DNA from: Chitinophagales bacterium | Lineage (GTDB): Bacteria > Bacteroidota > Bacteroidia > Chitinophagales > Saprospiraceae | Reading direction: 5' to 3' | Length of the DNA stretch: 64,000 nt | Assembly (NCBI GenBank): GCA_013299105.1 | Contig: JAAFJY010000002.1 | Span: 372,001-436,000 of the forward strand | In this document: in pieces, positions 53,171 to 61,729 of the stretch | Layout: each line of letters begins with the position of its first letter | Numbering within the stretch: position 1 is the stretch's first letter | The notes under the pieces: generated by a model | The model's database searches: none | Seen by the model: only the letters and a program-made list of their open reading frames with translations | Told to the model about the DNA's origin: nothing | Program-made: the position numbers and the translations under genes

Positions 53171-54177
53171 TCCGCGAAAATCAGCTAAATCCGCGTCATC
53201 CGCGTGCTAAAAACCCTCCGCACAGCGGAGCAAAAAAACTGAGAAGCTGAAAATTGGTGTGCTAAAAACCCGAGGCGCACAGCGCCAATTAACCCGCGCA
53301 GCGGGCAGATGATTATGCTTTTTTGTCTGCTGCGCAGGCTGGAGCCTCGCTGCGCGAAGCTTTTTTTAGCACGCGGATGACACGGATAAAACGCGGATTT
53401 GCTAATTTGACGTTGACGGGTTTCAAAATAAATTCTACATCTAACACACAATACAATGTTGCTTTACAAAGAACTTTCAGATGCCTCGGATGTTTTTTGC
53501 CTGCTGCGCAGGCTTTGGCCTCGCTGTGCGAAGCTTTTTTTAGCACGCGGATGACGCAGATGACGCGGATGAAACGCGGATTTGCTAGCGTGACGTTGAC
53601 GGGGTTTCAGGCGTGAGTTTGAGAGAAAAAGAAAGACTATTCTTTTACGATTGGCGGAGGGGGAATGGACTATTTTTCACTAATTTTGATTTGGAACCAA
53701 TCCGCGAAAATCAGCTAAATCCGCGTCATCCGCGTGCTAAAAACCCTCCGCACAGCGGAGCAAAAAAACTGAGAAGCTGAAAATTGGTGTGCTAAAAACC
53801 CGAGGCGCACAGCGCCAATTAACCCGCGCAGCGGGCAGATGATTATGCTTTTTTGTCTGCTGCGCAGGCTGGAGCCTCGCTGTGCGAAGCTTTTTTTAGC
53901 ACGCGGATGACGCGGATGACGCGGATAAAACGCGGATTTGCTAATTTGACGTTGACGGGTTTCAAAATAAATTCTACATCTAACACACAATGCAATGTTG
54001 CTTCACAAAGAACTTTCAGATGCCACGGATGTTATTTTGTCTGCTGCGCAGGCTTTGGCCTCGCTTTGCGAGGCTTTTTTAGCACGCGGATGACGCGGAT
54101 GACGCGGATAAAACGCGGATTTGCTAATTTGACGTTGACGGGTTTCAAAATAAATTCTACATCTAACACACAATGCA

Positions 54178-54561
54178 ATGTTGCTTCACAAAGAACTTTC
54201 AGATGGGATTATTCAGGCTTTTTATGATGTTTACAATGCACTTGGATATGGTTTTTTAGAGAAAGTGTATCAGAATGCCTTGTTTTATGAGCTAAATACA
54301 CGAGGTTACCACGTAATGGCGCAACAACCGTGTAATGTTTACTACAACGGAGTGAAAGTAGGGGATTTTCAAACCGATATTTTGGTGAACGAGGAGATAA
54401 TTTTAGAACTAAAAGCACGAGAAACAATCATGCCAGAACACAAGGTGCAACTGATCAATTACCTGAAAGCTAGCAACATAGAGCTCGGATTTATACTGAA
54501 TTTTGGTAGGAAGCCAGAGTTTGAACGCATTGTATTCACAAATACCCGAAAGGGACGATAG
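54178..54561 (+). CDS. GxxExxY family protein (PD-(D/E)XK nuclease-like)
   Basis: A 127-residue protein. The name motif is G25-F-L-E28-K-V-Y31 (YGFLEKVYQNALFYEL), and the nuclease-like core is D67-x9-E77-L-K79 in FQTDILVNEEIILELKA. GFILNFGRKPEFERIV is the conserved C-terminal pattern. The start ATG and leader are the last copy of a unit repeated upstream; the N-terminal MLLHKELSD is thus part of every unit. It is flanked by inverted module arms (54040-54147 and 54589-54699). The family is of unknown function, small, and often found in repeat-rich intergenic DNA. Confidence 0.88.
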   Translation: MLLHKELSDGIIQAFYDVYNALGYGFLEKVYQNALFYELNTRGYHVMAQQPCNVYYNGVKVGDFQTDILVNEEIILELKARETIMPEHKVQLINYLKASNIELGFILNFGRKPEFERIVFTNTRKGR

Positions 54562-55314
54562 GTTCGTGTCCCCGCACGAATCTCGCAATGAAACCCGTCA
54601 ACCTCATGCTGGAAAATCCGCGTTTTATCCGCGTCATCTGCGTCATCCGCGTGCTGAAAAAGCCTGGCGAAGCGAGGCCAAAACCTGCGCAGCAGGCCAA
54701 AAGACACCGTAGCCAATCTGCGGCTATCAGCCTGCGCAGCAGGGTTTTCAGACCTTTCGGGCATTTTTTCCAGCGTGAAGTTAGACAGAGCGTGCCCTGT
54801 CTGCTGCGCAGATGGATCATATGCCACGGATGTTTTTTGCCTGCTGCGCAGGCTTAGGGCCTCGCTGTGCGAGGTTGTTTTTAGCACGCGGATGACGCGG
54901 ATGACGCAGATGAAACGCGGATTTGCTAGCGTGACGTTGACGAGGTTTCAGGCGTGAGTTTGAGAGAAAAAGAAAGACTATTCTTTTACGATTGGCGGAG
55001 GGGGAATGGACTATTTTTCACTAATTTTGATTTGGAACCAATTCGCGAAAATCAGCGTCATCCGCGTCATCCGCGTGCTAAAAACCCTCCGCGCAGCGGA
55101 GCAAAAAAACCGAGAAGCTGAAAATTGGTGTGCTAAAAATCCGAGGCGCACAGCGCTGATTAGCCCGCGCAGCGGAGCAAAAGAAAAGCCGTTTGCTTAA
55201 AAACTAAGGCGCATAGCGCCGATAAAAGCAAAACCCGTGCGCTAAACCCCTCAGGTGCACAGCGCCGATTAACCCGCGCAGCGGTCAATAAATCTCATCC
55301 GAGGCAACCCACCC
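54562..55314. repeat. Inverted module and hairpin cluster downstream of GxxExxY
   Basis: Contains the inverted arm at 54589-54699 (TGAAACCCGTCAA ... CCTGCGCAGCAGG), a decayed REP at about 54783-54805, a further forward module (54840-54935), the third copy of the 85-bp cargo (54958-55040) and a run of small hairpins with the core CGC-RCA-GCG (CTCCGC-GCA-GCGGAG, GGCGC-ACA-GCGC, GGCGC-ATA-GCGCC). No gene is supported. Confidence 0.8.
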
Positions 55315-56223
55315 ATGCTCAACATCATCATCCTAACCTACAACGAAGAAAACAACATCGAGGCTTGCCTAGACAGCTTCCGTGGTGTACAAGCCGGGGT
55401 GTGGGTAGTCGATTCCTTTTCCACCGACCGTACGCTGGAGCTTTTGGATGCAAGGGGGATTCCCTACGTGCAGCATCCTTTTGCCAATTACGCGGCTCAA
55501 CGCAACTGGGCCGAGGCCAACTGCCCCCTGCCCGGTGAATGGATTTTTCACCTCGATGCTGGGGAGCGTTTTACGCCCGAATTGGTGCAGTGGCTCAATA
55601 CCAGTTTTGACCCCAATGGCTCGGTAGCGGGCTACCAATTCAGTCGGCGCACCTATTTTTTGGGGCGTTGGATGCGGCGAGGGGGGCATTATCCCAGCTA
55701 CCACTTGCGACTGGTCCGCAAAGGCCAGGGCCATTGCGAGCACAAGGCCTACGACCAGCATTTTGTACTTGACCGTGGCCAGGCCGCCTGGACCAAAGCG
55801 GGCATCGACATCATTGACGACATGGCCGATAACCTGCACGATTTCAGCCTCAAACACGCCCGTTGGGCCCTTTACGAAGCCGTGGAAATCGTGGACCAGG
55901 GCCTCAAACAAGGCGAAGTGAGAGCCAACCTGGGCGGCAACCCCATCGAAAAACGCCGCTGGTTGAAGGAAAAAGTGTTCCAGCGTTTTCCACTTTTCTT
56001 GCGCAGTTTCGCCTACTTTTTTTACCGCTACATTGTGCGGGGTGGTTTTCGGGACGGGGCCGCAGGTCTGGTTTTTCATTTCCTGCAAGGCGCTTGGTTT
56101 CGCTTCCTGGTGGACGCCTATGTGCTGGAAATCCGACAAAACATGCAAAGCAAGCGCGAAGATTTACCACAAACAGTGATCCGCTTGTACGGGGAGCGAT
56201 TTTTGGGCGCACTGAAGCGCTGA
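55315..56223 (+). CDS. Family 2 glycosyltransferase (WaaE/KdtX-like)
   Basis: A 302-residue GT-A enzyme: MLNIIILTYNEENNIEACLDS, VWVVDSFSTDRTLELLDARG, WIFHLDAGERFTPEL (DAGE for DXD) and GYQFSRRTYFLGRWMRRGGHYP, the signature of the WaaE/'lipopolysaccharide core' GT2 group. LHDFSLKHARWALYEAVEIVDQ and the Arg-rich C-terminal YRYIVRGGFRDG follow. GC-rich, directly after the repeat block, and followed by a rho-independent terminator, so it may be the last gene of the polysaccharide block. Confidence 0.87.
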   Translation: MLNIIILTYNEENNIEACLDSFRGVQAGVWVVDSFSTDRTLELLDARGIPYVQHPFANYAAQRNWAEANCPLPGEWIFHLDAGERFTPELVQWLNTSFDPNGSVAGYQFSRRTYFLGRWMRRGGHYPSYHLRLVRKGQGHCEHKAYDQHFVLDRGQAAWTKAGIDIIDDMADNLHDFSLKHARWALYEAVEIVDQGLKQGEVRANLGGNPIEKRRWLKEKVFQRFPLFLRSFAYFFYRYIVRGGFRDGAAGLVFHFLQGAWFRFLVDAYVLEIRQNMQSKREDLPQTVIRLYGERFLGALKR

Positions 56224-56226
56224 AGA

Positions 56227-56258
56227 AAAGCCCGAGAAAAAAGACTCGGGCTTTTTTT
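56227..56258 (+). terminator. Rho-independent terminator after the GT2 gene
   Basis: AAGCCCGAG and CTCGGGCTT form a 9-bp perfect stem around an 8-base loop (AAAAAAGA), followed by a run of T residues. It lies 4 bp after the stop codon of the GT2 gene. Confidence 0.9.
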
Positions 56259-56851
56259 GGCATTTAATACGTGTGAATCATGTTTTATTGCTTCAACTGC
56301 TACCTGAATGTTATACCAAGACTTGTGGATTTTGTGACTTTTATGGGGTGCGGCTCCCGTTTGATGTACTTTTGAATGAAAAAGTACACTGAAGTCTAAT
56401 GTATTGGGTTTCAAAATAAAGCCCTTTTTCTCTTTTTCTTGGCAAAAAAAGAAACAAAAAAGTCAAGGGCTGTGATCAAATCCTACTATTTTGCTTGAAA
56501 GGGCAGTTCCAAGGAGTGACGGCAAGCCACCAAATTCGCTCCTTCGTTGCTCAGACAGTGGTGGCTTCTGATCTGTAGCGCTTTAAAGCACCCTTTCGCA
56601 AAATCGGGATTTGCTCAAGGCCCATTAAGCTCCGATCAAGTAGCTGTGAAAAAGTTTGACTTTTTACATCAGATTGGAGCCGCACCCCTTTTATGGTGAA
56701 CATGAAGCGTTCATGACAAAATTGCGAAGCTGAAACCCAAAAAAGACAACCCGCTTTTATGGTGAACATGAAGCGTTCATGACCGAGCGCTGTGTCACTC
56801 CCTGGTGTGAAAGCGGGCCAATTCTGAAAATTCTTTCAAATTCAGGCTTGG
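56259..56851. other. Gene-free stretch with duplicated palindrome
   Basis: The stretch 56259-56690 shows no supported gene. A ~29-bp direct duplication (CTTTTATGGTGAACATGAAG...) sits at 56689 and 56753 and contains the palindrome CATGAA-GCG-TTCATG. The AATTCTG repeat also seen at 13077 begins near 56814. Confidence 0.65.
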
Positions 56852-57196
56852 TCAACGGTCACGCAAGAAATTCTGTAATTCTGCAAATTCTGGTTTAGAC
56901 AAAGAAGTCTCGCCCGGATAGTTTTCCCAAACCCAAATCGCAGAAACCTTCTTCCCTTCCCCTTCCAGCCATACAGGTTGCCAGTTTTTGATCTCAGAAT
57001 GGTCGAAAATCACCAAAAAGCCTTGCTTTAAGCCTTGTATATCTAAATAGCCAGACAATTGTTTAAGGCCTTGGTGGGGGTATTGTTTGCCATGCCAGCG
57101 TTTTAGTTCGACAACAAACTTTTCATTCAAATAGGTGATCACTACATCCAAGCGCTTTTCCTCCGACACTTGGGGGTTCATTAAAGTCACAGCCAA
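56852..57196 (-). pseudogene. Truncated PD-(D/E)XK nuclease domain (remnant of an AAA-ATPase-like gene)
   Basis: About 114 codons with the nuclease core D17-x12-E30-V-K (KRLDVVITYLNEKFVVELKRW) and YPHQGLKQLSGYLDIQGLKQGFLVIF, which match the C-terminal domain of the large AAA-ATPase-like/PD-(D/E)XK proteins common in Bacteroidota. The ATPase part is absent: an in-frame stop, shared with the gene at 57212, lies six codons upstream. The last ~17 codons (SLSKPEFAELQNFLRDR) are encoded by the AATTCTG repeat, so the 3' end was overwritten. Probably a decayed fragment. Confidence 0.7.
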
Positions 57197-57211
57197 TGCC
57201 GTTGTTTGATC

Positions 57212-58087
57212 TCACTCCATTTCCATCAATTGTACTGCAATCGCAAAGCTAAATGGGACTGCATTCCATTGGCCCCGATAGTTCAAATTCCATCCGGTAG
57301 GCTTTTGGACAGGGGGATCAATCAGCAAATGTTTAATAAAAGGTTTGTAAGTGTAAGCGGTTTCTTTTTGAATTTTTGAAACCATTACATTCTTTTTGGT
57401 TTTCAGCCACTCGAAGCCGATGAAAAAGCCATCATCGGGAATGCTGATTTTGTATTTGCTCAAGTCGATGACAGGTGTATTGGTCCCTGGTACGATGATC
57501 ACTTGCTCTCGCAACAGGTCTTCTCCGGGTCCTTTCGCGTTGGTTTTTTGGGCATAAACCCTTACTCGAAAAGAAGCCGACTTGCCCTGATCCAGCAACA
57601 TGCTAAACTGCCCCAAGTAGTAATTTCCTGGTTCGCTCGGAGCTGGAAAAAACCTGACTATCTGCTGTGTGAAACCCGAGGAAATAAAGCTCGTGGGGTA
57701 AGCTTTTTTATCCAAACTATTCAAATCCAAAGTCCGCTTCAGCTTTTTAGGCTGCACGGCCACTTCAGGGATGTCATAAACAATGGGCCTGAGAAAAAAG
57801 GTATTATCAGTGCCTTGTTTCAGTAAAACCACCGGAATGTTTTTAGGCTGAAAGCCCAAACAACTGAAAATCAATGTATCCTGGGTATCTGCTGTTTCCA
57901 GGCTGTATTGGCCATTTTCATCGCTGGTACCGCCAGTATTGGCTTTTTTCAGGCCGATGGTGGCGTATTGAATGGCTGTTTTGCTGATCGAATCTTGTAG
58001 GATGATCTGAAAAGTCATTTGCCCCATCGCGGGTATTGCGATGAGGCAAATGATGAAGTTGATCAGGATTTGAACTTTTGATGGCAT
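57212..58087 (-). CDS. CarboxypepD_reg-like secreted protein
   Basis: A 291-residue exported protein with signal peptide (FIICLIAIPAMGQ). The first ~100 residues are a carboxypeptidase-regulatory-like domain: IQYATIGLKKANTGGTSDENG and LIFSCLGFQPKNIPV. The remainder has no recognised domain; related proteins are surface-exposed and may bind peptidoglycan or participate in TonB-related complexes. The gene stands apart from the glycan genes. Its end overlaps the stop that terminates the truncated nuclease frame. Confidence 0.75.
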   Translation of the reverse strand: MPSKVQILINFIICLIAIPAMGQMTFQIILQDSISKTAIQYATIGLKKANTGGTSDENGQYSLETADTQDTLIFSCLGFQPKNIPVVLLKQGTDNTFFLRPIVYDIPEVAVQPKKLKRTLDLNSLDKKAYPTSFISSGFTQQIVRFFPAPSEPGNYYLGQFSMLLDQGKSASFRVRVYAQKTNAKGPGEDLLREQVIIVPGTNTPVIDLSKYKISIPDDGFFIGFEWLKTKKNVMVSKIQKETAYTYKPFIKHLLIDPPVQKPTGWNLNYRGQWNAVPFSFAIAVQLMEME

Positions 58088-58149
58088 TTGACGCAGCGTT
58101 ATTGTTTCATAACGAAAACTGAGCCATAGGTTACGGTTAAAACAAAAAC

Positions 58150-58749
58150 CTAATCCATCACCGCCAAAAACTCCTTGCTGTCAGGCTTCACACCCGATGC
58201 AAAAAAGTGGGTCAGCTTACCATTTTCGTCGATCAGGTACTTGCAAAAATTCCAGGAGGGCACCTCGCTGTTCCAACCATTTTGGCTAGGATCAGTCAAC
58301 CAGCGGTAGATGGGGCTTTGTTGGCTGCCTTTGACGTCCACTTTTTCAAACATTTGAAAAGTGACGCCATAGTTTTTTTCACAAAAAGACTGGATGTCCG
58401 TAGCCGAGCCAGGTTCTTGGCCCATGAATTGGTTGCAGGGGAAGCCCAGCACCACTATTTTGTCTTTGTGCTGCTCGTAATAAGCCTGCCAATCGGCGTA
58501 TTGCGGGGTGTAGCCGCACTTGGAAGCCACATTGAGCACGATGACCTTTTTGCCTTTGTACTGCGACATCTCAATCTTTTGGCCATCCAAGGAAGTGGCA
58601 CTCAGGTCGTAAAAAGAGGTCGCATTGGCATTGGCTACCGTAGTAGCACTTGGTTTACTTTCTGCACTGCTCACTTTTTGAGCATTGAAACAACTGCTGT
58701 TCAGGCTGAATAAGCCCAACAAAACGGCAACAAAAGAAAAGCTTCGCAT
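58150..58749 (-). CDS. Exported glutathione peroxidase-like thiol peroxidase
   Basis: A 199-residue GPx-family protein with a hydrophobic signal segment and a probable lipobox Cys20 (LFSLNSSC). The peroxidatic Cys78 is in NVASKCGYTPQY, a second motif is LGFPCNQFMGQEPG (Cys105, Asn106, Gln107), and PSWNFCKYLIDENG holds the Trp/Asn of the catalytic tetrad. Cys in place of selenocysteine is normal for bacteria; such enzymes usually work with thioredoxin. Expected in the periplasm or on the outer membrane, where it would protect lipids. Confidence 0.88.
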   Translation of the reverse strand: MRSFSFVAVLLGLFSLNSSCFNAQKVSSAESKPSATTVANANATSFYDLSATSLDGQKIEMSQYKGKKVIVLNVASKCGYTPQYADWQAYYEQHKDKIVVLGFPCNQFMGQEPGSATDIQSFCEKNYGVTFQMFEKVDVKGSQQSPIYRWLTDPSQNGWNSEVPSWNFCKYLIDENGKLTHFFASGVKPDSKEFLAVMD

Positions 58750-59321
58750 TGGAATATTATTTTAGCTGCTGATCAAACAGCATCAATGTTAAAAGGTTGC
58801 TTTCTCGAATGTTAAGAGCGTGTTTAAATATTAAAGGCTTAGGCAGAAAACGAGTCAAATTTTGACTAACTCTTTTAGAATAGGTAGCAGGAAAAGCGGA
58901 GTTATGCAGCGCAAAATGAGCATTTTCTTAACGACCTAATTTAGAAATGTGAGTAAGGGTTCAAAAAAAAACCTTACCAAGTTTTTTGATTGCCAGTTGT
59001 CAACATCATGGTCAACGTCATGCTGGAAATCCGCAAGAATGGGTGTGGAGTGTGCAAGTGTGAGTTGGGGTGTGGGAGCTTCGTGCTTTTACTTTTGTCT
59101 CCGATCACTTGAAAACGGGATTTTCTCACACTCACACCCAAACAAACACACCCAAACCCAATTTTATCCGTGTTCCCAAAATAGCCTCGCGCAGCGGGAG
59201 CATAATCTATAAAGTACGCAGTTGCGATTTGGTAAGGTTTATTCGTGGCTTGTCACTAAGGCGAAATTGGGCCGTTTTATGGCAAACAAAAATTTTTAAA
59301 CATGCTCTAAAGCAGAATAAT
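58750..59321. other. Gene-free stretch with a single repeat module
   Basis: Contains GGTCAACGTCATGCTGGAAAT (about 59010-59030) and TTTATCCGTGTTCCCAA plus a CCTCGC-GCA-GCG hairpin at about 59180, the same module as at 31100-31200. No gene is supported; short frames are artefacts. Confidence 0.6.
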
Positions 59322-59747
59322 TTACAGTAAAGTAGCCAAGTCAATATTCAGAATAGTGGAAAATGATGGTGCATCCATTTGAACACCAGCTCCTTTCGTA
59401 TATTTTGACCATGAATTATTCACGTAATCATAAACAAAACCCTCAATAATGCCATATTCAAAATCTTCGATCAAGCGCTGTATCTTTTTAAAGTCATTTT
59501 TCACACCGTTTGGGTGACAAACTTCAATGATAATAGGAGTTTGGTAAGTCTTGTTGTTGTAAAGCGAAACATCAGGCACTGGACTGGTTTGTCCTTCATC
59601 AATCATTGTCTCTGGAAGAGGTTCAAGCTCAATTGTACCTTGGTGATAAAATAGCAAACCCAAACCAGTGGTTAGTTTTCCAATGATGCGTTGATGTTCT
59701 TTAGGAGCGTTAATCCCAATTTCGGTTAATTGTTCGGGAAAAATCAT
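59322..59747 (-). CDS. Divergent Uma2-like / PD-(D/E)XK protein
   Basis: A 141-residue protein. PVPDVSLYNN (Asp59), PIIIEVCHPNG (Glu75) and GVKNDFKKI (Asp85, Lys88) resemble the Uma2/DUF820 restriction-endonuclease-like core, and EYGIIEGFVYDYVNNSW matches the usual 'EYWIVDP'-type end of that family. The call is tentative because the spacing is not typical. No operon partner is evident. Such proteins are abundant in cyanobacteria and Bacteroidota and of unknown function. Confidence 0.55.
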   Translation of the reverse strand: MIFPEQLTEIGINAPKEHQRIIGKLTTGLGLLFYHQGTIELEPLPETMIDEGQTSPVPDVSLYNNKTYQTPIIIEVCHPNGVKNDFKKIQRLIEDFEYGIIEGFVYDYVNNSWSKYTKGAGVQMDAPSFSTILNIDLATLL

Positions 59748-59913
59748 GGTGGCTGGCTTTGGTCAAAGATAATCCAATTTTACCATAAGCACAAGCCTCA
59801 TTCGGAACACTACTGCACTGAGAACAAAATGATGAACCATTAACTTTATGGTTTTTATGGAGCAAAGTGGTCATTCAAAACAAGTTGCTTATGCTCATCA
59901 AGTCCCAAGATTC

Positions 59914-60234
59914 TTTGGCTTACGACTTACGAGTGACGACTTACGACTTACGAAGTGGGGACTCGCTCAGGAGATTTGCAGTGCAACAAATCATCATTTT
60001 TACGATTAAAATTTTTAAACAATATTTTTAGTATAAACTTTTCCCCTCCTTGGAGAAAGTGAATATTGGTTAAAAATCATTAAATCATTGTTTTTCAGAC
60101 CTTGGTGAGGTGGGCTATACCGAGATCAACTCGAAAATACCAAACCGTGCAAACGGGCACCTAAGACCAACCGTATCTTTGCAGCGAGGACACTTTGTAA
60201 GTCGTAAGTCGTCACTCGTAAGTCGTAAGTCAAA
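59914..60234. mobile_element. 321-bp element with 44-bp terminal inverted repeats
   Basis: Left end 59914-59957 and right end 60191-60234 are inverted copies matching at 42 of 44 bases. Both contain tandem TTACGACTTACGA units. The 233-bp interior is AT-rich and has no open frame of note. It sits between the Uma2-like gene and the GNAT gene, in a MITE-like arrangement. No target duplication could be confirmed by eye. Confidence 0.8.
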
Positions 60235-60318
60235 AAATTTAAGCTCGCAAATCCAGTACTAACTTTAACCAAGGAGATAGACGCTTATTTAGTTCCTGAC
60301 CCACTACTTTAATCCTTC

Positions 60319-61485
60319 TTATCCAGCCTGATAAAACTCATTCGGCTCCACAGGCACATTCGGGTCCAGTGATTTGCGGTAGCCGATGTGGTAGCGGTCG
60401 ATGTGTACGCCTAGTTTAAGATAGACACTCACGGCCTCTTTGTTGTGGGCGCGCACGGTGGTCAGGAAAATATCCGGATAGCGGCTCTTCAGCGAATCGG
60501 TGGTCATGTAATCGACCATAAAGGCAAAAATGCCCTTGGTCTTGTAAGCCGGATGCACCCCAAATCCCGTGCCTTTGGCCCCTTTGCTTTTGGTGGTTTT
60601 GAGCTTAAAAACGAACCAAAGGGCTTTCCACCAGGGTAATTTTCCCTTGGCAAACTTTAAAAAAGGATTGATTTCGGGAAAAAAGGCCACGAAACCAGCC
60701 GGATGCCCTTCCACGTATGCAATGCCGAGCAAATCGGGATCTAGGATGTTTTTGACCTCGGCCAGGGTCTTTTTGAAACCTACCGGATCGGCGGGACGAA
60801 AGTGCTCGTAATGCCCAAATGCAGCATTGTACAGCTCCGTAAAGTCGATGGCATACTGCTCAATTTTCTTAGGATTGTAGGTCTCCACCTTCACATCGTT
60901 GTTGGCACGAATGCGCTCAACGATCAGGCGTAAGCGGCCCAGGTCGATGGTAGCCGTATTGCCTTTCATGGTTAGAATCTGCTCCCAAGCAATGTAGCCG
61001 TTTTCCTGAAACAGGCGATTGTAATAAGGTGGGTTGTAAGTCTCGTGAAACAGCGGCACCCGGTCGTAACCATCTGCCAACAAGCCCCAGTACTTGTCGC
61101 GTCCCCCAAAGTTGATTGGCCCGTCGATGGCTTGTACGCCTTTGGCCCGAAAATATTCATCTGCCTTATTAAACAAAGCTTTGGCGAAAGCCGAATTGTC
61201 GGTGCACTCAAAATAGCCCATGCCCCCCATTACATAAGGCTGGATTTGGTTGTTGCGGTGGTCAATGAAAGCAGCAATGCGGCCTACTGGTTTGTTGTTA
61301 TCGTCCAGAAGTACGTAAACGACGGCCTCACCGTGCTCATAAGTACGGTTCTTGCCCGGTGTAAAAGTTGATTGTACATCGGCTTCCAAGGGCGCGATCC
61401 AATTGGAATCGTTGGCGTATACACGGTGCGGAACTTGATGAAACAATTTCCAGTGTTGTGGTTCCAGTACTTCAATGATCTTCAT
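60319..61485 (-). CDS. GNAT-family N-acetyltransferase-like protein
   Basis: A 388-residue protein. The N-terminal part has KLFHQVPHRVYANDSNWIAP and VGRIAAFIDHRNNQ, and the later GIAYVEGHPAGFVAFFPEIN is a second acetyltransferase-like strand set; TGFGVHPAYKTKGIFAFMVDYM resembles the acetyl-CoA-binding V/I-x-P-x-x-(K/R)-x-x-G region. FLTTVRAHNKEAVSVYLKLGV is the family's C-terminal motif. Cytoplasmic, no signal peptide. The substrate is unknown. Confidence 0.78.
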   Translation of the reverse strand: MKIIEVLEPQHWKLFHQVPHRVYANDSNWIAPLEADVQSTFTPGKNRTYEHGEAVVYVLLDDNNKPVGRIAAFIDHRNNQIQPYVMGGMGYFECTDNSAFAKALFNKADEYFRAKGVQAIDGPINFGGRDKYWGLLADGYDRVPLFHETYNPPYYNRLFQENGYIAWEQILTMKGNTATIDLGRLRLIVERIRANNDVKVETYNPKKIEQYAIDFTELYNAAFGHYEHFRPADPVGFKKTLAEVKNILDPDLLGIAYVEGHPAGFVAFFPEINPFLKFAKGKLPWWKALWFVFKLKTTKSKGAKGTGFGVHPAYKTKGIFAFMVDYMTTDSLKSRYPDIFLTTVRAHNKEAVSVYLKLGVHIDRYHIGYRKSLDPNVPVEPNEFYQAG

Positions 61486-61729
61486 GTTCGTCGTTTAAGA
61501 TAAAAAACCATAAAAGTTTAGGGGTTGAGTGGTTGAGGAGTTGAGAAGTGGAACTCAACTCAATACGCTACAAAATGGTGCGCGAAGGTAAAAATTCCTG
61601 GGTAGCTAGGAGATGGAGTTATTTCAGGTGCCTAATCCAATTAGTTGATATGGTACGCAAAATAAATACTTTGCCCAATCATTACAATTGACAAATGCTA
61701 AAAATCCATTGTAAAACCGCCATGAAACC

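Larger units (their letters stand above)
51770..54177 (+). repeat. GxxExxY-associated modular repeat array
   Basis: Six copies of a unit: a hairpin pair (CCTGCTGCGCAGG and a CCTCGC...GCGAGG variant), then (GATGACGCG)n, AAACGCGGATTTGCTAATT, TGACGTTGACGGGTTTCAAA, and finally the leader and first codons of the GxxExxY gene, up to about ACTTTCAGATG. The 'CTAATTTGA' anchors are at 51861, 52052, 52235, 53402, 53941 and 54124; spacing varies by multiples of the 9-bp repeat (183, 191, 539). Two of the units form a 530-bp tandem duplication (53031-53560, 53561-54090). Apparent open frames here on both strands are products of the repeats. Confidence 0.85.

Noticed and set aside
51777..54177. Open frames through the array on both strands (for example 52177-52389, 53323-53616, 53853-54227)
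   Set aside because: They are translations of the 9-bp (GATGACGCG) and hairpin repeats; similar peptides arise in any frame because the repeat length is a multiple of three.
58949..59330. Open frames between the peroxidase and Uma2-like genes
   Set aside because: They run through a repeat module and low-complexity sequence, with no start context or family signal.
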